From NCBI GenBank assembly GCA_036785325.1, contig JAXIVH010000102.1, positions 298,501-362,500 on the forward strand: a stretch of 64,000 bases of DNA, given 5' to 3'. Positions 44,385 to 56,703 of this stretch are shown here, piece after piece; the stretch's first letter is position 1, and each line of letters begins with the position of its first letter. The notes beneath the pieces are model-generated. The model made no database searches. It was given only the letters and a program-made list of their open reading frames with translations, and had not been told where the DNA came from. Origin of the DNA: Urophycis tenuis. Lineage: Eukaryota; Chordata; Actinopteri; Gadiformes; Phycidae. A program made the position numbers and the translations under genes.

Positions 44385-44980
44385 AATCTGGACAATAATG
44401 AATGAGTTGCCAGGCAGGATCCAGGTGATGTAAAGATAGAACAGTGAAGTGCACATTCTTGGACTCTAATGAATTAATGAATTGGGAATGACAGCCTATG
44501 TTGGATAATATCTAAAATCCACAATTCAAAAGTTCAAATATTTAGTTTAAGATGCCTCATAATAGCTGATCATAATGCCGTGTCTAACGGTGTAATGGTT
44601 TAATATGTACAATACCATATCGTTCAATGATATAACTGAAATGGAAGGAGTCTCTGTACGTTTGTTTGTCTGTTTAGATTGACTGACAGATTGAATAGTT
44701 CGGTAAAGCAACTTCCTGTTCCTGTAATCTAAACATTAGGTCAGTTTTATTTATGTCTGTCGCAGCACTCGCATCGTCGGTGTATACATATTGACAGTAC
44801 GGGCACTACGTTTCCCACAAACCCATTCGGGGATTTGACGCACATTTTGAGATAAAAAGGTCAGCCTCGTCCGTTAGTGACGCTGAGACTCGGGAGCTGT
44901 TGGTGTTGCGCTCCGTTCCTGACGACGTTTGAAAAAACAACTCAACGCTGCACAAGAACCTCACAGGACAGGTTGTAATA

Positions 44981-47900
44981 ATGGCTGAAGGAGACAACAA
45001 AAGCGCCAATATGCTCGTAAGTTGTATGGCATTTTCTGTAACTTAATTTAAACGGTTCTAACACGTGACCTATTTTATGTACCGCGTTAATATTAGCAAT
45101 TGATATCTTAGTCGAGCCTGTCTTTGCCTTCTCCAGGCCTTTGTCTTAATGGGGATTAGCTCGTCAAGTTAGCTTGAAAAGCGCACATCATCCTAGCTGC
45201 CTTGCTAAGGTTCAAACTGCTGTACCGACCCACAGCAAGGCTGCTTTGTGTGTTTCGGTGGTGACACTGACATGATCTACCCTTTTATACATGAGTAGAA
45301 TACCCCTCTGGAGCCTCGACAGAGCTGAACAATGATCAATTCTCCGGCGCACACCTTTGGTAACACCACAGCCCCTGAAACGTGCCATGTGTGGTTTTGA
45401 ATGTAGAACAGCAGAAACACTGATAGGACGAGTGACCTGCATGGCGTTCATAACCAGAGAGAGATTGCGTCTCCGTTGAGGTGCAACCGCAGTGCAAAAT
45501 GTCATTTTCAAGGTCTCCGCCGAAGTAGTCACGTTTGTAGCAAATGTTCTTCTCTCGATTAACCCCCACGGTCGACGAAAAAGCCCGACACAAATCGCAG
45601 TGTCATAACCTATACGCCTGACGCGTATTATTTGTCCTGCAGAAGATGCTCTGGTTTCCTTACGATGAAATGACTAATTCGTTTCCTTACGATGAAATGA
45701 CTAATTCGTTTCCTGTGACTTTTCGTTTCCTGTGATATCTGTACGTAGGCCCAGTATTGTGTATGGCAAGACTTAACCAATCGCTATTCACCGATCACTT
45801 CATTTCCACGCCGTTCTCTAGGCTCAGGAAACGGCCCAGTTGGAGGAGCAGCTTCAGGGTTGGGGTGAGGTGATCCTGGCCGGCGATCAGGTGCTGCGCT
45901 GGGAGAAGCCCTGGTTCCCTGGTGCCCTGATAGGTGCCACCACTCTGCTTTTCATGTAGGTCTCTACTACTGCTGCTGCATGCTAACCTACAATAGAAGA
46001 CTTTGGTCGACCACTACACATGTAGCTGTAAATGACTGAAAAGCATGTCTGCTGTTTTGCAGCTATAAACCCCCTGGTCCAAATTAGTTAGCATTCCTAT
46101 ACATGTGTTTATGGCTCTAATATTATATCTCCTAAGCAACAGTGGAAGAGATGTTTTTGGCAGAGAAATATTCTGTCATTGGTAAATTGTGTGAAGTGGC
46201 GGTTGGTATTAGTTCCCTTTCCTGTCATGTGCAGCATATTCAGTCTCTAGCTCACTAACTGACCAGGCCAGAGTAAACTTGCACATTGACCATATATCAT
46301 TGACAATTTTGCAACTTTTTATCATTTTCATGCAATTCCTCAACCCTCAGTATGCCATCGGTGTCGCTTTAGGCTGCAGTGATGAACTTCAGTCTGACCC
46401 CTCCTCTGTCCCCTCTTCCAGGCTGATTTACTACTTGGATCCCTCTGTGCTGACGGGGCTCTCCTGCTCAGTCATGCTGCTGTGCCTGGCTGACTACCTG
46501 GTGCCCACCCTGGCCCCACGCATCTTTGGCTCCAACAAATGGTAAGACGAGAGGCCTGTACTAGAGGCGTACCCAAATGGGATCCGAGACCTGACCTGGG
46601 ACTAATTACCTCTGGTCTTGGCTCTGGCATTACACACAAAATGAGACAGAGTGGGTCAAGGAAGACTAATGTTCCGCATTGATCATGAGAGAAGTGCATA
46701 GTAAGTGCTGTGTAACTTGTGCGGTGATGAATCTTGCCTTTGGATCACATTACAAGAGCGTGCAAAAAATGTTGAGCAGCAAGTTGAATGAGAGCAGAGG
46801 AATGGTGCACGGTCAAGATGGAGGCCGGGTGTACTATGGGTACAACCCGGGCTTGTGAAAAACGACAAGTGGGTAAAAGGATGCAAGCTCCCAGTCGTGA
46901 GGGATGAAGGCCTGGCGTGTTGCATCTTCTGAAGCAACACCGTAGCCTATTGTACATGTAAGCACCACCCTGGCCCGGGTTCACTGGGTCCATAAAATGC
47001 CGTCTCTGATCCCAGTTCCTCTCCCCTCTGACATGCAGTGGGGTTTGTAATATCTTAGACAAAAACGGGGCAGTGTGACACACACACACACACATCTTAT
47101 TTCAAAGTCTGACCCAATCAGAACTGTGAACAAATTCTCTGGCAACAATGGACCAATTCAGGTCTGACCTTTCTGTCCTGTGAAGATCTGGCCTGGACCA
47201 AGGCAGTCAAAATCAGATGGTTCACATGGCTTAATATTCCAGCGCTAGAGCCGGGCTTAAGACATGGCAACCAAACGGGTTGGACAATTGCTTGTGCCAG
47301 GTCCTATCTTTTGCCAAACAAACTGCAGACCGTAAGTGAAGATGGATTTCACTAATCGGGAGAGGAAATGGCAGCCAATTGAGACCTGTAACTCAAAATG
47401 CCACATTACACTATTGATTTTGTAGGCACAATTAGTTTGTGCCCACCCCACCCACAAGTTCTGTTGCCCTGGTATGGGGACAGCCCCCAGACTCGGGGGT
47501 TGAGTGACAGCCTGCAACTGTTGAGGCGTCTTGAGTGTCTGGCTCTACTGCCCTAAGCCCTCAGCATGTAACCCTGCATCAGCAGAACGTGACCACAACA
47601 CCCTGCAGCTCTGGAGGACCCTAGGGTTCATTCAACCAAATTCAAATGCCGCCGTGTGTATTGTACTGCTTGCAGGTTATGTGTCAAACTAGGTTGAAAC
47701 CGAGCACACCTTCGGTTTTGGGTCTAAGATGATGTGCAGTTACTTTTGTCATTACTTTTTGCAAGAGTAAAGCCAGAGACATGATGCTTTTGATCTGCAC
47801 AGACGGACATACATACTCCTTGCCCTGCTGTAGCCTTTGAAAAGTCTGGCTATTTGAGGATCTATGTTCTGTCTCGATCAACGAGGCCATGTTCCACATA

Positions 47901-50493
47901 CTGAAATAGGGAATGATGGCTAAGCAGAACAAGAACCCTGCTATCCACACCTACTGTTGGAAGTCATCTTTTGTCCCTGCCAACATATTGTGCAGTTCTA
48001 AGCCAGTGACGTGTATTTGCTTATTCACGTTGCATGTTTTGCTTGCTTAACACGGGTGAACAATTGCAATGTTTCAACATCCTGCCAACACTCGTAAAAA
48101 AAAGTTTATGAACACGATGGGACTGACCAAAACTCAAAAGGTGTTATTGTTTTCCTAATAGATTTTCATTCCCCCTCAAGTTGCTGTTGTGAGCCCAGTC
48201 CCCTACACTGTACCGCCTGCAGAAGCGCCCATCATCTGCAGAGCTATTTCTATCTGCTCTCTGGCCTGCTCCACTTCATACAAAAGAAGTAATTATCTCC
48301 CTCCTGCGCAGGACTACCGAGCAGCAGCAGCGCTTCCACGAGATCTGTGGCAACCTGGTGAAGACCCAGCGGCGCGTGCTGGGCTGGTGGAAACGCCTGT
48401 TCACCCTGAAGGAGGAGAAGCCCAAAGCGGTATGTTCTCGCCAGGTCCCCACGCCACCGAGGGGACACTTTGTGACCGTTTAAAAAGGTTATGACTGCAG
48501 TCCTCTGCCAAGTCCTGTCTTACTATATGGCTCGGTGTGATGCAGTTTTTTTGGCCCGCTTTATGTCGGCTTGCTCTTCGACAATGATGCTCTTTGTGTG
48601 GGTCGCGGATAAATGCGTCCTGCAGTCAGCTGAGTGGGCCGCTCTGTCCCGCTTTAGGGGCTATGGTCAGGCATTATCACGCCTGCTTCTTGTAAGCCCT
48701 GAGTGCTTGTAGCCAAGCAGTCAAATGCGCCCTTGTTTGACTTTCTTTTGAGAATCACTCAGATCATTAGATTACACGACTTGAAAAACAGATTCCTTTT
48801 TTTAAATAACCAACATTCCGTTCCCGTTTAACATAGTTATACCCTTTTTTTTATTTTTTTTTATTTTATTTTTTTAAAGCTGGCGTTCAGCTTCTCTGTA
48901 TCGCTGCGGTACCGTGTGGCTGGAAACATTGACACGCTGTTCTCTTCTTCTCCTCAGTACTTTGCCCTGGTGATCAGCAGCCTGCTGGCCATGGCCTTCG
49001 TCGGACAGCAGGTGCACAACCTCTTCCTCACCTACCTGATCGGTAAGTAGCGCTGCTTCTCCAGTATGTCCCGGTCCTCTGTGCTTTCCAAGTGAGGAAG
49101 TGTATGTATGTTAAAGGTCAGAGAACATGCTGAAACAGAGCATGATGACAGGCGAGTTCCTTTTACATTACTGTCTACTGCGGGAGGTACTTATTGTTTG
49201 TTGTATAAAATTACATAATGATTCAAGTCCCGTAATGTCCTGTAGAGTTTTTTTTTTTTTTTTTTACTCTGAAGGGAAAGGCCTCATATCACCCTCGGCA
49301 TGTTCTTTATTGGCCATCACACCGGCTCATTGCAACGTGCTGCAGCTGCCTGTGAATGCAGCATTGCGTCACTTCCTCGTGGTGACTCAGCAGTGCCACC
49401 AGCAGATCAATATCTGGTTCCTGTGATGCTTCACAACCACGCTGTCGCCAGTCTTGCACCACCTTTGGTACCACTGCTGCCAGCGTTTTAACAACTTGTC
49501 TCTGTCATTGTTTAGTGATGCAACGACTGTACATGGGTTAAAGCCAGGGCAGGCAATTTATTTTTAAAGCTTCATTGTCATATTTTTTAAATCTGTTGGC
49601 ATCCTGACGACAATCAATAAATTCAATGCTCTTACAAAAACAAGAGAACAAGAGGCCCAGCCAATCATTTCAATTTGGCCGAGAGAAATGATGGTGAGCC
49701 CTCTATACCTTCTTACCCGGCTACCTGCGCACACTCAGGATTGTGGAAAAACTCCATTTGCAGTGAGCGCACAGGCAAAGCAGAACTATTGCGAAAGCTG
49801 GCAAGCTAGTCATGGGGTTTGAGGGAGTGGCATGGTGCGAAGCCCTGAAGGGAGGTGTGCAACCTGCCCCCAAACACTGCCGTTGCGTGTAAACTCAGAC
49901 CTTGTATCACTACAGAAATGTCTACACAGGAAGTGGCTTTTATCGACAAAATGGCAGTGTACTCCTGCCTAAGGCAATCCAGTTAAGTCGCTGCATGCTC
50001 TAATCCAGGTGTCTGCTATGGTGAAAGGGGGGGGTTGAGACGTGCCCAGACTTTTGGCGGATTACAACTGTGGGAATAATGGGAAGATGGTTGACTAGCA
50101 TCACTTTCAACTTGGCAGCTCTTGGAACCTTCATATCGACTGTTTTGTCATTTTTAAATTAGCGTTGTTGGCTATGTTTGAGAAACTAGATAATTGGGGG
50201 GGGGGGGGGGGGGGTGGTATTTTAATACTTTTTTTTTTTCCTCTTCTAACTCGTGTTTTTCAGTCCATATCACAACCCTCTATTTGTTATTATCAAACTG
50301 GTATATATTGAATTGCTGGCATGCCTCTAGAGGAACCATTAAACACTCCCCTCCCCACTGTGTGTGTTCCACAGTGAGCTTCCTGCTGCTGCTGCCTGGC
50401 ATGAACCAGCACGGGGTCATCACCAAGTACAGCGCCATGGCCAAGAGGGAGATCAACAAGCTGCTCAAGCAGAAGGAGAAGAAGACCGAGTGA
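44981..50493 (+). CDS. arl6ip1: ARL6IP1 ER membrane-shaping protein
   Basis: Small four-helix endoplasmic reticulum protein with reticulon-like hairpins that curves ER tubules and binds ARL6; in humans it is linked to spastic paraplegia SPG61. Six exons: 44981-45016, 45822-45955, 46422-46541, 48312-48429, 48958-49042 and 50375-50493, totalling 612 bases and 203 residues, the same length as the human protein. Markers include MAEGDNKSANML at the start, EEQLQGWGEVIL, LIYYLDPSVLTGLSC, ADYLVPTLAPRIFGSNKWT, WWKRLFTLKEEKPK and the C-terminal MAKREINKLLKQKEKK. Hydrophobic segments fall at about residues 46-63, 67-85, 135-150 and 155-172. The lysine-rich tail should retain the protein in the ER. It is head to head with SRRM2. 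Confidence 0.96.
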
Positions 50494-51600
50494 GCGGGGC
50501 GGAGAGGCGCGGCGACGGGCTCTCCGGGACGATGGACTGATGTGCAGGAACGTGGAGGATGAGAGGGGAACGGATTGAAACGGATGAGGTTTTAAGTTTA
50601 TTGAAGGCCAGAAAAGGAACAGGGAAGTAGTCATCGTTTGTTTTGGGTTTTTTTTGTTAAAGAAAAAAGTGGTGGGGAGGGGGGGGGGGGAAGGTTTCGT
50701 CTTGTACCACAGAGCAAGGCGACATCTCACAAGACATCTTGTTTGTTCACCTTGTTGTTTGTTTGTTTTGTGTAGCCACGCCCCCCCCCCCGCCCCCCCA
50801 CATACACAAACACACACACACACACATACCCGGCATTCATTTTCTGTTGTATTCCCTCCATTTTCACACTGCTGTACGCAGTCGTGCCTGAGTGGAGGTT
50901 CTTGGATGTCGGCGCTGTTACTCACTGGAGGGTTCTGTGGGAGTCCACCCCCCCCCCCCACCCCCCTCACATGCAACTGAATGCCCACCCTCACGTGTCT
51001 TCATGTTGATGTCCTGGGTTTGTTTTATTTAAGGCTAAGGTAATGCTTCTTTTTTTTTTTTCAAGCCATTCTCTTTATTTGGGCAGCGTGAAACCTAACA
51101 GGGTATAGCGTTACTTGTGTTTTAAGATTGCTGAAATTAGCCACACTAGTTTGTTGTGTGCTTTTGTTACACTTAAAAAAAAAACTGCGGCACTCAAGGA
51201 AAAAGAACTGGATTCAGATGGAAGCTCATCTTCTGAGGTGGTGAACCAGGAGGTGTTTTTGTTTTGTTGTTTGTTGTTGTTTTTCTTTTGGGGTCTCCTC
51301 AGGCCTGCTGCTGTACTGCTGATAGCCAGACTGTGGTGGTTTTATTAGCGCTTAGCTGTACACGCCCCTTCCACACTTCTTTAAAGATGTAGTCTGGGGT
51401 GCCTGTAACTATGTAAATAGGCCTATTCCTTAACCTGTCCCTCAGACTTCTTTTTGTCCCATTCTCTGTTGGGATTTTCTTCCAATATTGTTTGCTGTCC
51501 TCGTGTTTTTATTTTGGTCCAATTCAGTTTTGTCTGTCATTTCACCTTTTTATGTGTCTTTATCAAAGATCTTTAACGAATAAAGTCTGCTTTAAATTAA
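50494..51600 (+). other. ARL6IP1 3' UTR
   Basis: Region from the stop codon to the poly(A) signal. It is long (about 1.1 kb) and unusually rich in homopolymers: G run at 50676-50690, C runs at 50779-50799 and 50948-50967, T runs near 51049-51061, and a CA run at 50806-50826. No ORF is credible. Confidence 0.65.
51579..51584 (+). terminator. ARL6IP1 poly(A) signal
   Basis: AATAAA followed about 25 bases later by TG-rich sequence (ACTTGTGTGTGTCC), the classic cleavage/downstream-element arrangement. Confidence 0.75.
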
Positions 51601-52457
51601 CTTTAACACTTGTGTGTGTCCGTTTATTGTGTTCAGTGAGTTGAAATGGACCTAGAGGAAATGAAGAGCTAATGTAGATGACTGGTATTTGGCGCAAACA
51701 GTATCAAGTGTTGCTCTGCTCTTTATTACGTAGGCTGAAGGTGGGTGGTGACTATAAGAGCACAGTCTGTCTTTCACCATCTTGTGGACCCAAGAACCAT
51801 GTTTTCGGCTGCTCTTGGGGGGGGGGGGGGCTTTGGTTTTCCTGTAGCCTGACCATAATGTGTTGCAATTACCGGTTTAGTGCCCTCACTTTCGTTTCCG
51901 TTGGTATTGTGGTTGTAGCCAACTATTGATCATTCAGCTACTTATTGCCTTTCGACTAGACCAATCCATCCAATTGCTGCACTTATAACAAGGATCACTG
52001 GAAATCGAGGATAGTTACACCGTTTAAGCTATACTTGACTCGTCGGACTAAATTTCATTTAGAAGGAATGCGCGACAGGGGGCGCTGTTTAGCCAGAATC
52101 TAGAACTAGTCAAGCGTTGGTGGTAGTAATTTCCGAGTCCGCAGATTGGGTAAAAATAAATGCATATTAAGTAATTAACTATTTGATTTCCTGTCAAACC
52201 TTCTGATGCATGTTCTCTCGAGAGATCTGTGCCTTCTCACCTCAGGAAACCCTTGAAATGCTTTCCAATGGTTGGTGGGATCAAACAGTTTACGGAAAAC
52301 ATGCATGCCTTCAATTGCAAATGATTTGTAGGTCTACCTACCGCAAACATACGGTAGGTACGAAATCGTAACCCTTTGCTAGCGGATATTTGGTGAGGTA
52401 ATACGATCAGACTGCACTGTAATCACACACATTTACGCTAGAGGGCGGCAGTAGGCT

Positions 52458-52712
52458 TTAGTAGATGTCAAGAACGCTCATCGCGTCCTGTTTTTTTCTC
52501 TCTCCATATTTTGGGATGATCGCATAGAAGTTAAAATCGGCAGCCACAAGTGCAAGGACGTTGGATGGAGACACTCTCGTGCGAAGCCACTGCTCACAAG
52601 CGTCCAGCAAGTTAATGTGAAGATAACAAACCTTTAGGAGAGTTTCCACTTCCATGTCCTGACACTGTTTAGTAAACAACTCGGGTGCGACAACAGGGAA
52701 CCATCTGGCCAC
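52458..52712 (-). other. Unrecognised 84-codon ORF, possible BTB/BACK-like fragment
   Basis: This open frame has normal protein-like composition, unlike the low-complexity ORFs around it. It reads FPVVAPELFTKQCQDMEVET, then LLKVCYLHINLLDACEQWLR and SPSNVLALVAADFNFY. The pattern of a helix, DACEQWL, then SPSNVLALVAA loosely resembles the end of a BTB domain running into BACK (DACxxFLxxxLxPSNCLxI). It lacks an ATG at its left boundary (first codon GTG), and a stop lies only a few codons upstream. A splice acceptor (ACTCAG) sits exactly at its beginning. It could be one exon of an unannotated gene or a decayed copy. Confidence 0.25.
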
Positions 52713-53517
52713 TGAGTATGTTTAAGGATGTTTAGGTGTTGTGCGCTGCACACAGTCGGCAGGAGAAAAACACGTCGTTTGTGCGTGCGTACGTGTGTGT
52801 ACCTATTTAGGCCATTGTCATTGGTTCACTGGTGCCAGTATAAACACCCAATGTTCATTTTTATATAAGGACTATATAAAACACATATTAAGTGACTGTT
52901 TATTTAGTATAACCAATAACTGAATGGTTATTGGTCATCGCTGATGTTAAAACGTGTATTACATCCACTCTCCAGCAAGACCAAACGGACTGTGCTGGCT
53001 GGGGGTTTGGGCATCTGGACACGTCCAACGGCTGCTCTCTGGGTCTGCTCGCCATGCAGTCTGGGGGGGCACCATGACGTCAGCTGGCGCTCCCAGCGCT
53101 TACACAGACAGGAGACACCTTATGTGTGCCATGAATAGCGCCATACAGCACACAGGAGATATGCCAACAAGACAGATAGCATACAGCGCGCACACAAATG
53201 CAGTCACGCACGTACGCACACACCTCCCTCCCACTCTGCCTCTCGTCGGTTCACGCAAAACACCCAGACCCAAAAAGGTTGAGTGGAAAGAGAGGAAAGT
53301 GCTGTGTTGGTTTAAAGGTGATTTCATGTGCTTGTGTTTGCTATATGCCTCCCAGAGTCCATTAGCCATGCTGCTAGCCAGCTGTTGTCAGCATCCCCAC
53401 CCCTCCAAACATTATGATAATGTCTCCATATAATAATTTCCAACTGTTTCTTTGAACTAAACCCATACAGGGAGAACACTGGCGATACAACATTGTGTGT
53501 AAGAAGGACCAACTGCT

Positions 53518-53640
53518 TGTTAATATGCATGTAATGGTGCATAAGACGCAACCGTTAATATGCATGTAATGGTGCATAAGACGCAACCGTTAATATGCAT
53601 GTAATGTTGTTTAAGACCCAACTGCTTGTTAATATGCATG
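53518..53640. repeat. 36-bp direct repeat, three copies
   Basis: The unit begins GTTAATATGCATGTAATGGT and ends GACGCAACC. The first two copies are nearly identical; the third diverges and is followed by the start of a fourth. Confidence 0.85.
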
Positions 53641-53939
53641 TTTCAATCTTCTCTCCTTGTAAATTAAATTTAGAAGAAAATAACTCCTATGGGAATTCCA
53701 ATGGCAAAAAAACAACATGATGTTGCCAATATGTTGGGTTTGTATCAATATAAAATGGACTTGAATTTGTTTCTCATTTATCACTTGATACAACTATAGT
53801 CTAAAGGCTAAACTATTTTCTAAATAAGGCTTCTAGTTTGGTGGTCTTATAATGAGGTTAATGTGGTTATCGGATGATGTTTTACAACATAATTGGACAC
53901 GTTAATGGCATGGGTGTGACATGATAGTGATAGCGATAG

Positions 53940-55020
53940 AGGCTGACCCCTAGAGGGGTGGGTGGAGGAGGTGCAGGGCTGTGACCCCTAGAGGGGTGCA
54001 GGGTGGAGGAGAACCCCTAGAGGGATGCAGGGTGGAGGAGGTGCAGGGGTGTGAACCCTAGAGGGGTGCAGGGTGGAGGAGGTGCAGGGCTGTGACCCCT
54101 AGTGGGGTGCAGGGTGGAGGAGGTGCAGGGGTGTGACCCCTAGAGGGGTGCAGGGTGGAAGAGGACCCATAGAGGGGTGCAGGGTGGAGGAGGTGCAGGG
54201 CTGTGACCGCTAGAGGGGTGCAGGGTGGAGGAGGTGCAGGGCTGTGACCCCCTAGAGGGGTGGGGGAGGTGTAGGGGTGTGACCCCTAGAGGGGTGCAGG
54301 GTGGAGGAGGTGCAGGGCTGTGACCCCTAGAGGAGTGCAGGGTGGAGGAGGTGCAGAGGCTGACCCCTAGAGGGGTGCAGGGTGGAGGAGGTGCAGGGCT
54401 GTGACACCTAGAGGGGTGCAAGGTGGAGGAGGTGCAGGGCTGTGACCCCCTAGAGGGGTGGAGGAGGTGCAGGGCTGTGACCCCTAGAGGGGTGGGGGAG
54501 GTGTAGGGGTGTGACCCCTAGAGGGGTGGAGGAGGTGCAGGGCTGTGACCCCTAGAGGAGTGCAGGGTGGAGGAGGTGCAGAGGCTGACCCCTAGAGGGG
54601 TGCAGGGTGGAGGAGGTGCAGGGCTGTGACCCCTAGAGGAGTGCAAGGTGGAGGAGGTGCAGGGCTGTGACCCCCTAGAGGGGTGGAGGAGGTGCAGGGC
54701 TGTGACCCCTAGAGGGGTGGGGGAGGTGTAGGGGTGTGACCCCTAGAGGGGTGCAGGGTGGAGGAGGTGCAGAGGCTGACCCCTAGGGGAGTGCAGGGTG
54801 GAGGAGGTGCAGAGGCTGACCCCTAGAGGGGTGCAGGGTGAAGGAGGTGCAGAGGCTGACCCCTAGAGGGGTGCAGGGTGAAGGAGGTGCAGAGGCTGAC
54901 CCCTAGGGGGGTGCAGGGTGGAGGAGGTGCAGAGGCTGACCCCTAGAGGAGTGCAGGGTGGAGGAGGTGCAGAAGCTGACCCCTAGGGGGGTGCAGGGTG
55001 GAGGAGGTGCAGGGCTGCAG
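53940..55020. repeat. 41-bp minisatellite, about 27 copies
   Basis: Unit GACCCCTAGAGGGGTGCAGG plus GTGGAGGAGGTGCAGGGCTGT, with shorter variants that drop GCAGGGT or swap GGGCTGT for AGGCT. Copies share the mini-hairpin CCCCT-AG-AGGGG. Groups of variant copies recur in the same order (for example near 54240-54400 and 54490-54640), showing higher-order duplication. Confidence 0.95.
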
Positions 55021-55365
55021 GGTGGTGCTGGGGTGTGACCCCCCAGCAAGGTGCTAGCATAGAACCAAGGCTGCACATTTCCATTGACGTTGACTTTCTT
55101 ACCGCATAACTTCAGATAACGTCACATAGTTTCCCACAGCTTCATATACTGTAGCTTCATAGCACAACCATTTGAATACATTTCCTATGCGTTTCTGCAC
55201 AGAACAATTTACAACGGAAACAAATACCACCTGGAAGTCTGTAATTTCAGCAAAACCAAAGACACATCTCCTGGGTCTCCGTCTCTATGGGCCACCCCGC
55301 TAATGACGCTAATTCAGCTATCTTGTAATGGTTAGTACGAGTTTGAAGTTACACCAACACACATA

Positions 55366-55400
<35 letters not shown>

Positions 55401-56504
55401 CTTAAACTCTAGTGGAGGTTAATTACCACTGCTTATTTGTGAAACAACCGGGTGGTACAGGATGTAATGGCACAAGCTGCAGGCCTCCCCTCTCGCACTA
55501 CTGCACACTTTTAGACCAAACAAGAAGACCGCCTCAAAGTCAACCAGTATTTTAAAAAGCCTACGTGAGATTGTAAACTTGGACATGTGCCGACCATGTG
55601 GTTGTTGTTATCAGCATGTGTTGATTCCGTTTTAAAGCATACCTACAAATCATAGACAGAGAATTAACAAGTAAACAATGTAGCCTATATGGATTTAAGC
55701 TTCCAAATCATTTGGGAAGCTTGCCACTCAGGTGGTTGATTCTGATGGCTGTTTACATAGGATATAATGGATGTGTACAAAGCAACAATCCCGTTTGCAA
55801 AAATTGTTCGTGTAAAAGAGGAAGCTCGTTTCAGTGACATTGCTTGACAGCGCGTCGTGATTAGCCTCCCGCCAACGTCATCACTCTGACGGTAGTGGGG
55901 GCCGCATCCACACATGCACTCACGTATGACGAATAACCCCTCTGAGCACAGCTAACCCACTTGCACTGAAAATGTCAAGAGGCATTGGAAGACGCTGGCC
56001 TGTCACGACTCCTCCGCGTTTCTAACTTTTCCTTTTGTTTTGCTGTCGTCTTGAGCTCCAGATCAGATATGCGGAATGTGATTGAACGGACTGGAACCTG
56101 AGCAGCTACTGCTCAACACCTTCAGCGGCCGCCTGGGCCGCTTCCCTCGGCTCGGCGTGGAGACAGGCGACGGGTGGTTTGGATTTCAACCCAAGCCTAC
56201 ATACCTACAACACTCTGAACCATGTATTAAAAAATGTGCCTCCGAGACATCTGCGGACGTAGGAAAATATCAACATCTGTTCCCGTATCGGCCGCTCCTC
56301 CCACAGTGCACCGGGACCGCGTGTTCCCGACGGGCCGCCGATTGCTTATCGGGGGATATTCGGTGTCAAATAAACAAGTGCACAATGTTGGAGATTCTCA
56401 TTTTATTAAAAAAAAAAAAAAAAAAAAAGCAGTTGAAAACCAATCAATCAATTTCATAAGGCATCAACATCGACCACAGTTTGGCTTTTTTTTTTTTAAA
56501 TAGT
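55021..56504. other. Intergenic spacer
   Basis: Mostly unique sequence. It includes a CA run at 55370-55397 and an A run at 56409-56427. No credible ORF. Confidence 0.5.
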
Positions 56505-56510
56505 TTTATT
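56505..56510 (-). terminator. Possible XYLT1 poly(A) signal
   Basis: AATAAA on the minus strand, 2.07 kb past the XYLT1 stop codon. Long 3' UTRs are usual for this gene, but nearer signals could be used. Confidence 0.3.
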
Positions 56511-56570
56511 TTCACAATTTCACAGAACGACCAGAGATAAACAGGAGTACAGCTAAGGCACAGTGCTACT

Positions 56571-56639
<69 letters not shown>

Positions 56640-56657
56640 CAGAGACAGCCCGACCGA

Positions 56658-56700
<43 letters not shown>
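56571..56700. repeat. (GA)n microsatellite
   Basis: Two GA runs separated by an imperfect stretch (GACAGAGACAGCCCGACCG), in the likely XYLT1 3' UTR. Confidence 0.9.

Positions 56701-56703
<3 letters not shown>

Larger units (their letters stand above)
42761..44980. promoter_or_regulatory. SRRM2/ARL6IP1 divergent promoter interval and SRRM2 first intron
   Basis: The stretch 42761-43636 is the first SRRM2 intron, which ends (minus strand) at acceptor CTCCAG before 42760. A donor CAG|GTAACT at 43637 marks the end of a probable non-coding first exon that extends rightward. The spacer then runs to the ARL6IP1 ATG at 44981. It contains GCTA-type tandem sequence near 43764-43803, a GT microsatellite at 44304-44384 and a TATA-like GATAAAAAG near 44852, 130 bases before the ARL6IP1 start codon. 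Confidence 0.5.
51601..53934. other. Intergenic region right of ARL6IP1
   Basis: Unique sequence apart from a G run at about 51818-51830, a minus-strand 84-codon ORF (52458-52712) and a 36-bp triplicate near 53518-53640. No known gene is recognised. Confidence 0.5.
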
